The notes under the pieces are model-generated. The model worked only from the letters and a program-made list of their open reading frames with translations, was not told the origin of the DNA and did not search any database. 64,000 nt of DNA from a candidate division WOR-3 bacterium (GTDB lineage: Bacteria > Hydrothermota > Tepidihabitantia > Tepidihabitantales > Tepidihabitantaceae), in contig JBDRTY010000001.1 of NCBI GenBank assembly GCA_039801085.1, forward strand, positions 757,538-821,537. Direction: 5' to 3'. A program made the position numbers and the translations under genes. Shown here piece by piece: positions 34,503 to 43,494 of this stretch (the first letter of the stretch is position 1; the number at the start of each line of letters is the position of its first letter).

Positions 34503-37307
34503 TTACATTATCACAACTTTGTATATAAAATTACGATTATGTTTGTCTTCGATGTGAAAAAAATAGATTCCGGGTGCTAGATTATCAACACTGATTGAGT
34601 TGATTTTACCAGTAACATCGAGTTTGGACATAAGAGAGCCGCTTATGCTGTAAATACAAATTGTAGATGCATGTCTTAAAGAGAAAGAAACTTTATTTCG
34701 CTGTCTTATAAGAAAAGTTCCTATAGTAGAGGCTCTTTCTGGTTGGTATTCAGGGTCATGGTATGTCAATTCTCGGATACCAATAAGGTTCCAATCTGTA
34801 ATTTTGCAGAAAATATCCCAACCCTGATGACGCCGGTTATCAGTCCATGTAAAGATAATGAATTCACTATTGGCGATGACACTTTGACCGACAGTCCAAT
34901 GGGAATTATTGGGAAATAGATTGGGTTCGTTGATTTTCTGATTATGGCCAATTCTTGTGCCATCTGAACGAAACCTTTGGCAGAATATTTGAGGATTACT
35001 AATATTTTCGATTTCTCCATTAAACATTACTGCCAAACGGCCTGTTTCATCAAATGCACAGCTCGGTGAGTAGCAATCCGAGTACCCAGGAGGATTGTCA
35101 TTAACTCTTTCATTACCGCCTATCAGATTGGAAAGCGAGTCTAGAAGTTGTAAATAAATGTCATACGAGCCGTTACGCTTGTCCTCCCATGCTATTGCAA
35201 TATTCCGATTGTCATCAATTGCACACGTGGGATATGATTGAAGAACATTTTGGCCGTCCAGATTTACTCTTTTGTTCGGTCCGATCTTTTCGCCGCGAGG
35301 TGTAAATAACTGGCAATAGATATCGGGGTCGTTGATGCCGTTCCTGTAATCCATCCAACTAACAACCCAATACCCAGCAGAATTCATCGCTACGCTAGCA
35401 AAAACTTCTGGGATACTGTCGGGTGCGTCACTAACACGAAATTCGGGTCCAGCGGGATTACCATTTTCATCGTATAACCGGGCGTAAATTTTAGAAAAAG
35501 TTTGTCGATAATCCATCCATACAATAACCGCGCGGTTATATGTGTCCATAGCGCAGTATGGATACCATTGAGATGCGCCAATGTTACCTTCGTTAACAAG
35601 AAAATTACCGCCTATTTTACTGCCGTCGTCGTTAAGTATTTGGGCATAGATATCCCCTCCTTGTCGGGAATCATGCCAGCAGACGATAAAACGTTTGCTT
35701 CCGCCTGCACTGCTGGGATAAAAATGCGAGCCGGTTCCAATTGGATCATCGTTGACACGAAAATTTTGTGAAAGGGGGATACCAAACCTGTTGATGACAG
35801 CAGCATAAATATCACAATTCCCATTTCGTTCATCTTCCCAAGCTATTAATATTCCTCGATTAAACCGTTCTTGCCCGATGGAGGAAACTCGTTGGTGAGA
35901 ACTGTTGGAGTCATCATTTACTCGAAAATTGGTTCCTATTTTACTGCCACCTCTTGTAATTCTCTGACAGTATATATCAAAGTTTCCATTACGCGCATCA
36001 GCCCAGGCAATGTAGTAACCACCATCAGATACAGCAATTACTGTGGGAGATGTCTGTGAGCTGTTGCTAATATCGTCATTAATTTTAAATTCACCACCGA
36101 TACGAATTCCAACAGAATTGAATATTTGCGCGTAGATATCATCATTCCCATTTCTTTTATCAGACCAGACAACGATAAACTCGCCGTAACGGTTGATTGC
36201 TACATCTCCTAGTAGTTGATCAGCATCCCCCGCATCACAGTTAACGCGAAAATTAGTATCTACTGGTGTTCCAGATGTATCATAAATTTGGGCATAGACA
36301 TCCCACTGGTTTCTTCTGCGGTCATTCCAAGTAACAACAAAATTTCCAGCAGGTCCGACAGCAATTCTAGGAGACCATTGAATACTTTCCTGAGCTGTTA
36401 CCCGGAAGTTGTTGTTGATGCGTGCGCCATTACAATTAAAACGCTGGCCATAAATATTCCAGTTTCCGTCTCTTCCGTCCATCCAGACAACAACAAATCT
36501 GTTAGAGTCGTCACTGCCGATATCAGGTTCATACTGGTTGCCATAATTCAATGGGTCGTCGTTGATTCTGAAATCATTTCCCATGAGTGAACCATCGGGG
36601 TTAAGAAACCTGCCATAAATATCTCCGGTAATTCCATTACGACGGTCGTCCCACACGATTAGGCTGATGCCATTTGGCACAAAAGAAACAGCGGAGATGC
36701 TTTGGTCCCCTGCGGCTGTTGAATCATTAATCCGGAAATTATCCCCTAATCGATTGCCGTTGCGATCAAATCGCTGGGCAAAGATGTCGGAGTTGCCCAG
36801 TTGGCGACGGTCTTCCCATGTAAATATGAAGTTACCGTTAGGGCTCCCGGCCACTGCAGGATCTCCTTGCCAGTTCATAGTGATATCAGTATTTACTCGT
36901 TGGTTACATCCCAAGGCAACTCCTGAAGAATCATATAATTGATACCAGATATCGGCATCGCCATCCCGAAACTCGTACCAACATATTACAAAGTTACTAA
37001 TGAAGTTTGAAGCAATCTTGGGTGTTCTTTGAGAACACCCGCCCCTTATGTCGTCGTTAAGTATGAAATCATTTTTTATTACACTGTCTGTGTCAAAATT
37101 ATTTGTGATAGTTCGGGGGCTTCTTTTAATAAATTGACCTGTATGTTCTTGGGTATATAGTTGCTGATTAAGATATGATATGATTGTTCGATGACGGGTC
37201 GAATCATGTGCTATGGTCGATTGTCGGGATTGAAGATATTCTGCACTTAAACTGTTAATTGATATTAAAACAGCAGTTAGACTTGTGAATGGTATCAATG
37301 CTATCAT
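34503..37307 (-). CDS. Secreted 14-repeat propeller-like protein with sorting-type C-terminus
   Basis: 934 residues: an N-terminal signal-like segment (about 1-22), then about fourteen repeats of 55-60 residues (about 95-845). Each repeat holds a variant of W-x-D-x-R-N-G-x-x-D-I-Y-x-Q followed by G-x-x-x-G-x-x-F-R-V-N-D-D. The regular W-D-R-N-G blades suggest one or two beta-propellers. The last 70 residues (RHASTICIYSISGSLMSKLD, LAPGIYFFHIED, YKVVIM) look like a T9SS/FlgD-type sorting domain. Its start overlaps the M6 protease stop by 4 nt, so the two are probably co-expressed. Ligand and function are unknown. Confidence 0.75.
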   Translation of the reverse strand: MIALIPFTSLTAVLISINSLSAEYLQSRQSTIAHDSTRHRTIISYLNQQLYTQEHTGQFIKRSPRTITNNFDTDSVIKNDFILNDDIRGGCSQRTPKIASNFISNFVICWYEFRDGDADIWYQLYDSSGVALGCNQRVNTDITMNWQGDPAVAGSPNGNFIFTWEDRRQLGNSDIFAQRFDRNGNRLGDNFRINDSTAAGDQSISAVSFVPNGISLIVWDDRRNGITGDIYGRFLNPDGSLMGNDFRINDDPLNYGNQYEPDIGSDDSNRFVVVWMDGRDGNWNIYGQRFNCNGARINNNFRVTAQESIQWSPRIAVGPAGNFVVTWNDRRRNQWDVYAQIYDTSGTPVDTNFRVNCDAGDADQLLGDVAINRYGEFIVVWSDKRNGNDDIYAQIFNSVGIRIGGEFKINDDISNSSQTSPTVIAVSDGGYYIAWADARNGNFDIYCQRITRGGSKIGTNFRVNDDSNSSHQRVSSIGQERFNRGILIAWEDERNGNCDIYAAVINRFGIPLSQNFRVNDDPIGTGSHFYPSSAGGSKRFIVCWHDSRQGGDIYAQILNDDGSKIGGNFLVNEGNIGASQWYPYCAMDTYNRAVIVWMDYRQTFSKIYARLYDENGNPAGPEFRVSDAPDSIPEVFASVAMNSAGYWVVSWMDYRNGINDPDIYCQLFTPRGEKIGPNKRVNLDGQNVLQSYPTCAIDDNRNIAIAWEDKRNGSYDIYLQLLDSLSNLIGGNERVNDNPPGYSDCYSPSCAFDETGRLAVMFNGEIENISNPQIFCQRFRSDGTRIGHNQKINEPNLFPNNSHWTVGQSVIANSEFIIFTWTDNRRHQGWDIFCKITDWNLIGIRELTYHDPEYQPERASTIGTFLIRQRNKVSFSLRHASTICIYSISGSLMSKLDVTGKINSISVDNLAPGIYFFHIEDKHNRNFIYKVVIM

Positions 37308-40300
37308 CGGACAATTGCCAGTTTAGCGAAGCAAATTTGCCGTCGATTTTCAGTGTTGACTTCAAGCTTTACGACATAGATTCCAGGCGCAAGGTTTTTA
37401 ATATTGAGCCATAATTCATTGTCAACAAAAGGGTTCGTCGGGGTGGCGATTTCCTTAATTACAGGTTCGCCGTTCATGTCTAAAACCGTGAATTGTGCAG
37501 GCGAAGTATTGTGATTCAATCTGAATCTTATGCAGACAGCATTGTTAGCTGGATTCGGATAAAGATAGAATTGACTTATCAATCGACTAGAGTCTGCATT
37601 TGGAAAATACGCAGGTGGATGTGTCAGTCCGGTATGACAGGGATCGTGATAGGCGCAACTCCAGTATTCCTTAAAATCAGAGTTAAGCAGGCTCCAGATA
37701 TAGAATATGCCGCTGTCTGACCCAGCAGCGATTTCCGGTTTGCCATCATTGTTGATGTCTGCATAAAGAGGAGTAGCACTTACAGATGCTGTGGTCATTA
37801 AGGGAAAAAGGTCGAGAAGTGTGCCATCTTTTCCGTTAAACCCAAGAATGCCATGCGCTGGCGAGCCGATGATAATATCTGGTACATTGTCATTATTTAA
37901 CTCGATAATAATGGGCGAGGAATGAAATTCAAATGGCTTCTCGTAGGTAACTATCCAGTTGCCAACAAGTTCTTGGACAGAAAACGTAGACTCGCGACGG
38001 AAAGGAAAGTTCGTAACTAACGTGGCATTGTAGTTAAAAGCAAAAATTTTATTGCGTGCGGCGCAAATAATATCAAGATAGCCATCGTTGTTCATATCTG
38101 CTACTGCCAATGTACCGGTAAAAGGATGTTCTATCAATTCTTGGGATTGATAAATTATAATTCCATTCTGGTTGATTATGTATAATCGATAATCATGTTC
38201 CCCACCAGCAACTACCGCAATTTCATTTTCGCCGTCGCGATTGTAATCTGCCACAACCGGTTGGGCATATGCATAGAACGGGGAATGACCGAGAGTGATA
38301 GGAAACCCTGGGGCAATTGTTCCATTTTGATTTAAAAACCAAACACGGTGATCTGCTGTAAGAACGACGATTCTGGGGTTTTCTGTATCGGTTATTGCCG
38401 CTGGCGCTCTGATTTCTGTACCCAAGCGGACGGGAAAACCTGGCAGTAATTCTCCGGTAGAGGAGACTGCATATATATTGCCATCGGTTGATCCGATTAT
38501 AACATCTTTATATCCATCGTGGTTTAGATCAGCAAGAACTGGTGCTGCTATAATGCGGTCTGATGTTCTGAATGTAGTTTTTAAAAGTCCGGTCATGGTA
38601 TATATTCTAATTCTCCCATCTGTACAGCCAGCCACTATTTCCAGTCCTGACTCAGGTGCTACATCGCCTATCGCTAAATCAGCTGCTATTTGAGATCCTG
38701 TATTTGCAAACGCACCGTTTGGGAAACGGAAACCTTCACCATTATAGCGCCATGCGAATATTTGACCTGCGCTGTCGGCAGTAACAACCTCCAATGTTCC
38801 ATCACAATCTAAATCCACGGCATAGGCCGATTTCAACGGGCTGTTTCTTTGCAAATCCTTGGGAAAGTTCTCGTAATAAAGATCCCAATTAACTTTAATT
38901 GTTATTAGCGTGTCCTTTAAGGAAGGGAGAGTGTCTCTTTCTCCGTATAATTCTACAGAAATAAAACTTTTGCCGGCGTAGGCATCAGAGTTTGGTGTCG
39001 TATAGGCATTAAAGCGGTCGTTATAACCCTGTTTAGAAAAAGGATCAAACTTGTAGCCATATACTTCATATTGATAATTATAAGTCAACCAGTATGGAAC
39101 ATCGAAATCCTGAATACCATCCGCCTCTTCGAGATCTACACCCTTATGCGCTGGGTCAATATTGATAGCATTATAAGGACCATAATCAGCGATAACTTTT
39201 TCATCTATGTGCCAAATAAGGATTCCTGAACCGGGTAAAAAGAAGTCATACTCGTTTGATTCAACCCCAATAACTACACCATCTTCAACATCAACAATGA
39301 TAGTATCCAGTTTGCGGATATCGGTCTGACGATTTTCAATTAAAAAGTACTCTTGTTGGTTTATCGATATTTTAATAATTTTCGGATAGATGCTGTCAGG
39401 GCGACTGGTATATAGACTGGTATCTATCATGCCTGAATAAACTCGAATTGATTCTGTCGGTGAAGAAATAACTTTAGGTGTGATAAAACCTAGAGCAACT
39501 CGGTGATAAGCATCAAGGGAAGCAGGTATTATCCCCGGGGGAGCTCCAGCACTGTAATCGCCTACCCAACCGCCATACCCCATAAGGCTCCAAGCACCTA
39601 CTCCCATTGTCACGCCTGTTACATCATATAAATCATAAGCCCCAAGAAGATGTGCAAATTCATGAGCCAATGTACCAGCCAAACCCACCATTCCTGCGAG
39701 ATTAATTTCTCCTCTTTCGGTGAGTGTATCTTGTCGCATCATTTCCGGCAATACGGTTGCCTGTTCAATACGCGTTTGGCCTTCATCAACTAAAATATAG
39801 GGTACACCTAAATAGGCTTCAATTGCTCCCGGAGGTATTTCACCGGCAAGCAGATCATACGGACTGTCTCGCCTACCATCAGCTGCATAATCTGATTGAA
39901 GGCCACTACCAGCGTGAAAGATAATGAATTCATCATAATCGTGGAAATGAATAGCTGGATCAAGGTCGGCAACCTTAAAAGCATCGTGCATCAGTCGAAC
40001 CAGCCCGTACTCAATGCCTTCATATGAAACGGTATCACCATAAAACTGCATCTCTCTTGGTAATTGGTAACATTCTTTTTCTCCAGAAGGCATAACAGTA
40101 TATTCAATAAATAATTTTCCTTGCGACTGAGCCAGATAATAGTTCCGCAGACCTTCCATCAATCTTTCAAAGTAGCGTTTAAAATGAGGAGGGTCATAAA
40201 AAAGACCTGAATCAGGAGAAAGGAAGCCGAATGTGTCCATTTTGCCGTTGCCGGTAGTCAATGGAGTAGTGTCTTCAACAAATTCTACTCTAAGACAGAG

Positions 40301-40558
40301 TACACGCACAGTATCAGTTGCGCCAGAACGTAGTTTGTTAATTCGAGCCATGTCTTTGCGGGTTGGGTTAAATCGAAAGCGTTGAAAAGGCTCAGTCTCG
40401 TGTTGCCAAAAGTTCACTGAAGGAATAAGTCTTTTAGTAGTCTCAATATTCCAGATGGATCTTTCGGGTTTAGAATTACGAATTAACCGCATGTGTTCTC
40501 CCAAGGCAAGAGAAAATACAGAAATTAATATCAGAAGAGACAATTTTAAATTTTTCAT
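37304..40558 (-). CDS. Secreted M6-family metalloprotease with FG-GAP repeats and sorting domain
   Basis: ATG 40558 is chosen: an AGAGG site precedes it, a signal peptide follows (LKLSLLILISVFSLALG), and any upstream extension would translate through tRNA-Ser. The M6 (immune-inhibitor-A-like) peptidase domain (about 75-480) has the zinc motif HEFAHLLGAYDLYD near residue 300 and the following SLMGYGGWVGDY. FG-GAP/VCBS-type repeats (about 580-960) read SAYAVDLDCDGTLEVVTADS, PVLADLNHDGYKDVIIGS and so on. A T9SS-type C-terminus (about 1000-1084) has FYLYPNPANNAVCIRF and LAPGIYVVKLEV. It is probably an extracellular protease. Confidence 0.85.
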   Translation of the reverse strand: MKNLKLSLLILISVFSLALGEHMRLIRNSKPERSIWNIETTKRLIPSVNFWQHETEPFQRFRFNPTRKDMARINKLRSGATDTVRVLCLRVEFVEDTTPLTTGNGKMDTFGFLSPDSGLFYDPPHFKRYFERLMEGLRNYYLAQSQGKLFIEYTVMPSGEKECYQLPREMQFYGDTVSYEGIEYGLVRLMHDAFKVADLDPAIHFHDYDEFIIFHAGSGLQSDYAADGRRDSPYDLLAGEIPPGAIEAYLGVPYILVDEGQTRIEQATVLPEMMRQDTLTERGEINLAGMVGLAGTLAHEFAHLLGAYDLYDVTGVTMGVGAWSLMGYGGWVGDYSAGAPPGIIPASLDAYHRVALGFITPKVISSPTESIRVYSGMIDTSLYTSRPDSIYPKIIKISINQQEYFLIENRQTDIRKLDTIIVDVEDGVVIGVESNEYDFFLPGSGILIWHIDEKVIADYGPYNAINIDPAHKGVDLEEADGIQDFDVPYWLTYNYQYEVYGYKFDPFSKQGYNDRFNAYTTPNSDAYAGKSFISVELYGERDTLPSLKDTLITIKVNWDLYYENFPKDLQRNSPLKSAYAVDLDCDGTLEVVTADSAGQIFAWRYNGEGFRFPNGAFANTGSQIAADLAIGDVAPESGLEIVAGCTDGRIRIYTMTGLLKTTFRTSDRIIAAPVLADLNHDGYKDVIIGSTDGNIYAVSSTGELLPGFPVRLGTEIRAPAAITDTENPRIVVLTADHRVWFLNQNGTIAPGFPITLGHSPFYAYAQPVVADYNRDGENEIAVVAGGEHDYRLYIINQNGIIIYQSQELIEHPFTGTLAVADMNNDGYLDIICAARNKIFAFNYNATLVTNFPFRRESTFSVQELVGNWIVTYEKPFEFHSSPIIIELNNDNVPDIIIGSPAHGILGFNGKDGTLLDLFPLMTTASVSATPLYADINNDGKPEIAAGSDSGIFYIWSLLNSDFKEYWSCAYHDPCHTGLTHPPAYFPNADSSRLISQFYLYPNPANNAVCIRFRLNHNTSPAQFTVLDMNGEPVIKEIATPTNPFVDNELWLNIKNLAPGIYVVKLEVNTENRRQICFAKLAIVR

Positions 40559-40584
40559 TTTATAGCCTCTTAAGTCACGAGATG

Positions 40585-40673
40585 CGGAGAGAGAGGGATT
40601 CGAACCCCCGATACCCTGTAAAGGGTATACGTGATTTCGAGTCACGCGCCTTCGTCCACTCGGCCATCTCTCC
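40585..40673 (-). tRNA. tRNA-Ser(CGA)
   Basis: An 89-nt cloverleaf on the minus strand: acceptor GGAGAGA/TCTCTCC, D arm GCCGAGTGGACGAAGGC, anticodon stem CGTGA/TCACG with loop CTCGAAA (anticodon CGA, reading UCG), a long variable arm (TACCC/GGGTA) as in type II tRNAs, and T loop TTCGAAT. CCA is not encoded. It begins 4 nt after the tadA stop and ends 26 nt before the protease start, so it seems embedded in an mRNA and freed by processing. Confidence 0.95.
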
Positions 40674-40677
40674 TTAT

Positions 40678-41154
40678 TCACCTTATTTTACGTTTTTTTT
40701 GAAAGAAGTTTTTTAGTAATCTGGCTGCTTCGTCGGCTAATATACCCCCGGTAATTTCAAAACAGTGGTTGAATCGGGAATTTTTAATTAAATTATACCT
40801 TGAACCCAAGCAGCCAAATTTTTCGTCTTGTGTGCCGTATACTACTCTTTTGACCCTTGAAAGAAGAAGGGCTCCAGTACACATTAAACAGGGTTCTACC
40901 GTAACATAAGCCGTGGTATTGAGTAAACGCCAATTTTCTAAAGATCGTGCCGCTGCAGTAATGGCAAGAATTTCTGCGTGTGCAGTTGGGTCTTTAAGCG
41001 ATTCGATCTGATTATGCCCCCTTCCTATTATTGTACCGTTAAGTACTATTATACAGCCAACAGGAACTTCATTTTCTTCAGCGGCACGGTGCGCTTCATG
41101 GAGTGCTATTCTCATCCAATATTCGTCATCAACATTAACTCTATTTTCTTTCAC
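40678..41154 (-). CDS. tadA: tRNA-specific adenosine deaminase TadA
   Basis: Deaminates A34 of tRNA-Arg(ACG) to inosine. GTG 41154 gives MKENRVNVDDEYWMRIALHEA, close to the usual N-terminus; longer starts would run into tRNA-Arg. Zinc and catalytic motifs are complete: TAHAEILAI (His, Glu) and VEPCLMCTGALLLSRV (two Cys), with GRGHNQIE and FGCLGSRYNL of the substrate pocket. 158 residues is the normal size. The gene lies 22 nt downstream of tRNA-Arg(ACG), its substrate, and 4 nt upstream of tRNA-Ser, probably in one transcript. Confidence 0.95.
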   Translation of the reverse strand: MKENRVNVDDEYWMRIALHEAHRAAEENEVPVGCIIVLNGTIIGRGHNQIESLKDPTAHAEILAITAAARSLENWRLLNTTAYVTVEPCLMCTGALLLSRVKRVVYGTQDEKFGCLGSRYNLIKNSRFNHCFEITGGILADEAARLLKNFFQKKRKIR

Positions 41155-41176
41155 TTCTTTTAACTTATGTATTCCA

Positions 41177-41250
41177 TGCGCCCGGCGCGATTCGAACGCG
41201 CAACCTACGGATTCGTAGTCCGGCACTCTATCCAGTTGAGCTACGGGCGC
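41177..41250 (-). tRNA. tRNA-Arg(ACG)
   Basis: A 74-nt cloverleaf on the minus strand: acceptor GCGCCCG/CGGGCGC, D arm GCTC/GAGT with loop AACTGGATA, anticodon loop CTACGAA (anticodon ACG, A34 to be deaminated), variable loop AGGTT, T stem GCGCG/CGCGC with loop TTCGAAT. The first anticodon-stem pair (27-43) is a C-U mismatch. CCA is not encoded. tadA starts 22 nt downstream. Confidence 0.96.
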
Positions 41251-41260
41251 ATCTTTTCTA

Positions 41261-41288
41261 ATTTTAAGTCCTAATATCCAAAGGTCAA
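41261..41288 (-). promoter_or_regulatory. Predicted promoter of the tRNA-Arg/tadA operon
   Basis: On the minus strand TTGACC at 41288-41283, 16-nt spacer, TAAAAT at 41266-41261. Transcription would begin about 4 nt before the mature tRNA-Arg 5' end at 41250. It lies between the holB stop (41294) and the tRNA, so this unit is independent of the ugd-ftsEX-holB genes. Confidence 0.65.
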
Positions 41289-41293
41289 GTTAT

Positions 41294-42370
41294 CTACGTT
41301 TCTGTAGTGCTGTAATTTGATGGTTGAATTTTTTTAAGAGTACAGTAATTGGCAAGCATCGAATTAACATTAAGTGAACTGAGATGATAACGATTATAAA
41401 AGTATGTGAGCCTTTCAATCAATGTTTGAGGGTTTATAAATTTTGTAGGAGGAGTGTTGTAAGATTCAGCAGAATAAGTAGATACACAATCAAACACGCG
41501 TTTGCGTAATACGTGAATGGCAGTATTGATTATACGTGAAGGCTCAGCATGCTTTAATTCCGCAAGAACCGGTAAGATGGGCTGTAGTGATGAGTCTTTA
41601 ATAAAATCCACTAGCGGTGTTACAGCAAATTCAGAAAAATTTTTGTAAATACTGATTGCCCGTCCAAGAGACCCTTGAGCAAGTGTGGCTACGAGCATCG
41701 GGTCAATATTTGTTGATGGGTGTTCTGGTAGTATCTTCTTATTTTGAAGGAATTTAACTATATCTGATTCCTGAATGTTAGCAAACCGGATAATCTGGCA
41801 TCGGGAACGGATAGTCGGGTATAATGCATAATGGTTGACAGTAGTAAGAATAAATATGGTATGATGTTGAGGTTCCTCGAGAATTTTTAAAAGTGCATTT
41901 TGTGCCTCGGCGTTCATTTTGTGTGCATTTAATATTATATAAAATCTCTTATGAGCAGATACGGGATGTTTGGTCATTTCACTTGCAAGCCAACGGATAG
42001 CATTGATTGGTATAGTGTAATTTGCGGGTATAGGAGGTTGAGATTTGCCAAGTGCAAAATCAGGATAATGTTTTACCATTTCAGCAATTACGTCCTCGCC
42101 CTTGGAATCGGCTGAGGGGTTGCGTATCGGAATCACAAGATGGATATCCGGATGAGTAAGATTTGCAATTTTGTTACAGGAAGAACAACCAGAGCAGGCA
42201 AATTCTTTCTGTTTATCGCAGTTAATTGCCTGCGCCAGCTTAATTGCCAATGTACGCTTGCCAATACCGGGTTGGCCAACGAAAATCAATGGAAGAAAAT
42301 GTTTTGCTGCAATCAACCCTTTTAGGATTTTGATGACCTTATCTTGACCGATGATATCCGTGAAGAACAT
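41294..42370 (-). CDS. holB: DNA polymerase III delta-prime subunit
   Basis: ATG 42370 gives MFFTDIIGQDKVIKILKGLI, the usual clamp-loader start. AAA+ features: PLIFVGQPGIGKRTLAIKLAQ (Walker A, intact), the zinc-binding Cys set C-ACSGCSSC, ALLKILEEP and TIRSRCQIIRF (sensor 1/SRC arginine finger). It is part of the clamp loader that places the beta clamp on DNA. 358 residues is typical. It follows the EnvC-like gene by 2 nt. Confidence 0.9.
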   Translation of the reverse strand: MFFTDIIGQDKVIKILKGLIAAKHFLPLIFVGQPGIGKRTLAIKLAQAINCDKQKEFACSGCSSCNKIANLTHPDIHLVIPIRNPSADSKGEDVIAEMVKHYPDFALGKSQPPIPANYTIPINAIRWLASEMTKHPVSAHKRFYIILNAHKMNAEAQNALLKILEEPQHHTIFILTTVNHYALYPTIRSRCQIIRFANIQESDIVKFLQNKKILPEHPSTNIDPMLVATLAQGSLGRAISIYKNFSEFAVTPLVDFIKDSSLQPILPVLAELKHAEPSRIINTAIHVLRKRVFDCVSTYSAESYNTPPTKFINPQTLIERLTYFYNRYHLSSLNVNSMLANYCTLKKIQPSNYSTTET

Positions 42371-42372
42371 TA

Positions 42373-43494
42373 TTATTGAAGCCAATCCTTAGGATTTACT
42401 GGTTGACCATCTTTTCTAATTTCAAAATGTAAATAATCGTTGACCGTACCAATTACTGTTCCAGTTGTGACTGTGGCATTCACAACGGTATTTATTGAAG
42501 TGAGATTCCCGTAAAGGGAAAAGTAACCACTGCCATGATCAACAATGACTAGATTACCATATCCGATAAATCGGTCTGCATATGCTACTTTTCCGGGTGC
42601 GATTGCTTCGACGGGGGAGGGTTGATTTACTTTGATATCTATTCCCCAATTATTTATTTTTGTCCGATAGCGAGGATGAATTTGAACACCAAAGGAGGCA
42701 ACAACATCTCCTGCTACTGGCCAAGGCAATTTTCTTCGTTTCACTTCAAGGTTCTCAGATGATGTTTCAACAATACGTGCTTGGAGCTGACTGAGCAAAT
42801 TGCCTAATTGTTTGGCAGCGGTCTCCAGTTCGGTTTGAAGTGCTTCCTGAGCAGATTTTTGCCGGCGAATCTGGAGCAGAATTAACTTCTCTTGTTCTCG
42901 GTCTTTAAGGAGTTCCTGTTTTTTAAGATGCACCTCGTTTTTTAATCGTTCCTGACTGGCCAATGCTTCCTGGATTGCCGATTCCTTTGCTCTTATTTCT
43001 GTATTCAACCTTCTTGTTTCTTCAATTAGTCGTTGATCAACACGACTTATTACCCGCAAATTTATCAATTTACGATAATACTCTGGCACGTTTTTACTCG
43101 TAAGCAAAGATTGCAATCGATAGAGTTTCGAGTACTTATAAATTACCACTAACCTTTGCCTTAGACGATTCTCGAGTTTGTGCTGTTGTTCCATAAGGCA
43201 GACGAGTTCAGTATTTAATTTACTGATTTCTTGGTTATAAAGATTGACACGATATTCAATTTGTTTTAAAAAATTCTCCGTGAGGGTAATTTTTTCTTGG
43301 AGTAATTCAAGCCGTTGCAATGTTTGGTGTTCGCGCATACCTATTTCACTTAAGATTTGCTCAATTTCCTTTAGTTTTTGTTGGGTCGAATCTAATTGTC
43401 GTTGGATCAAATCAAGCGAGTCTATTAATACTGGAGGTTGAGACAGAAGCATAGCGTAGGAGAGAACAACAAACAGAAGCGTTTTGCTGATCAT
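42373..43494 (-). CDS. EnvC-like murein hydrolase activator (degenerate LytM domain)
   Basis: A signal peptide (about 1-17) is followed by a long coiled coil (about 20-245) and a C-terminal LytM/M23 domain (about 255-373: LPWPVAGDVVASFG, GIDIKVNQPSPVEAIAPGKVAYAD, GYGNLVIVDHGSGYFSLYG, LHFEIRKDGQPVNPKDWL). The zinc ligand His expected before GIDI is Trp here (NNWGIDI), and the H-x-H motif reads YLHF, so the domain is probably not a peptidase. Like E. coli EnvC it would activate amidases under FtsEX control. Its start overlaps ftsX by 4 nt. Confidence 0.88.
   Translation of the reverse strand: MISKTLLFVVLSYAMLLSQPPVLIDSLDLIQRQLDSTQQKLKEIEQILSEIGMREHQTLQRLELLQEKITLTENFLKQIEYRVNLYNQEISKLNTELVCLMEQQHKLENRLRQRLVVIYKYSKLYRLQSLLTSKNVPEYYRKLINLRVISRVDQRLIEETRRLNTEIRAKESAIQEALASQERLKNEVHLKKQELLKDREQEKLILLQIRRQKSAQEALQTELETAAKQLGNLLSQLQARIVETSSENLEVKRRKLPWPVAGDVVASFGVQIHPRYRTKINNWGIDIKVNQPSPVEAIAPGKVAYADRFIGYGNLVIVDHGSGYFSLYGNLTSINTVVNATVTTGTVIGTVNDYLHFEIRKDGQPVNPKDWLQ

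Noticed and set aside
40559-40681. Extension of the M6 protease frame upstream to 40681
   Set aside because: The 41 extra codons translate through tRNA-Ser; a signal peptide and ribosome site start at ATG 40558.
41155-41226. Extension of the tadA frame to 41226
   Set aside because: The extra residues are a reading of tRNA-Arg; the TadA N-terminus fits GTG 41154.
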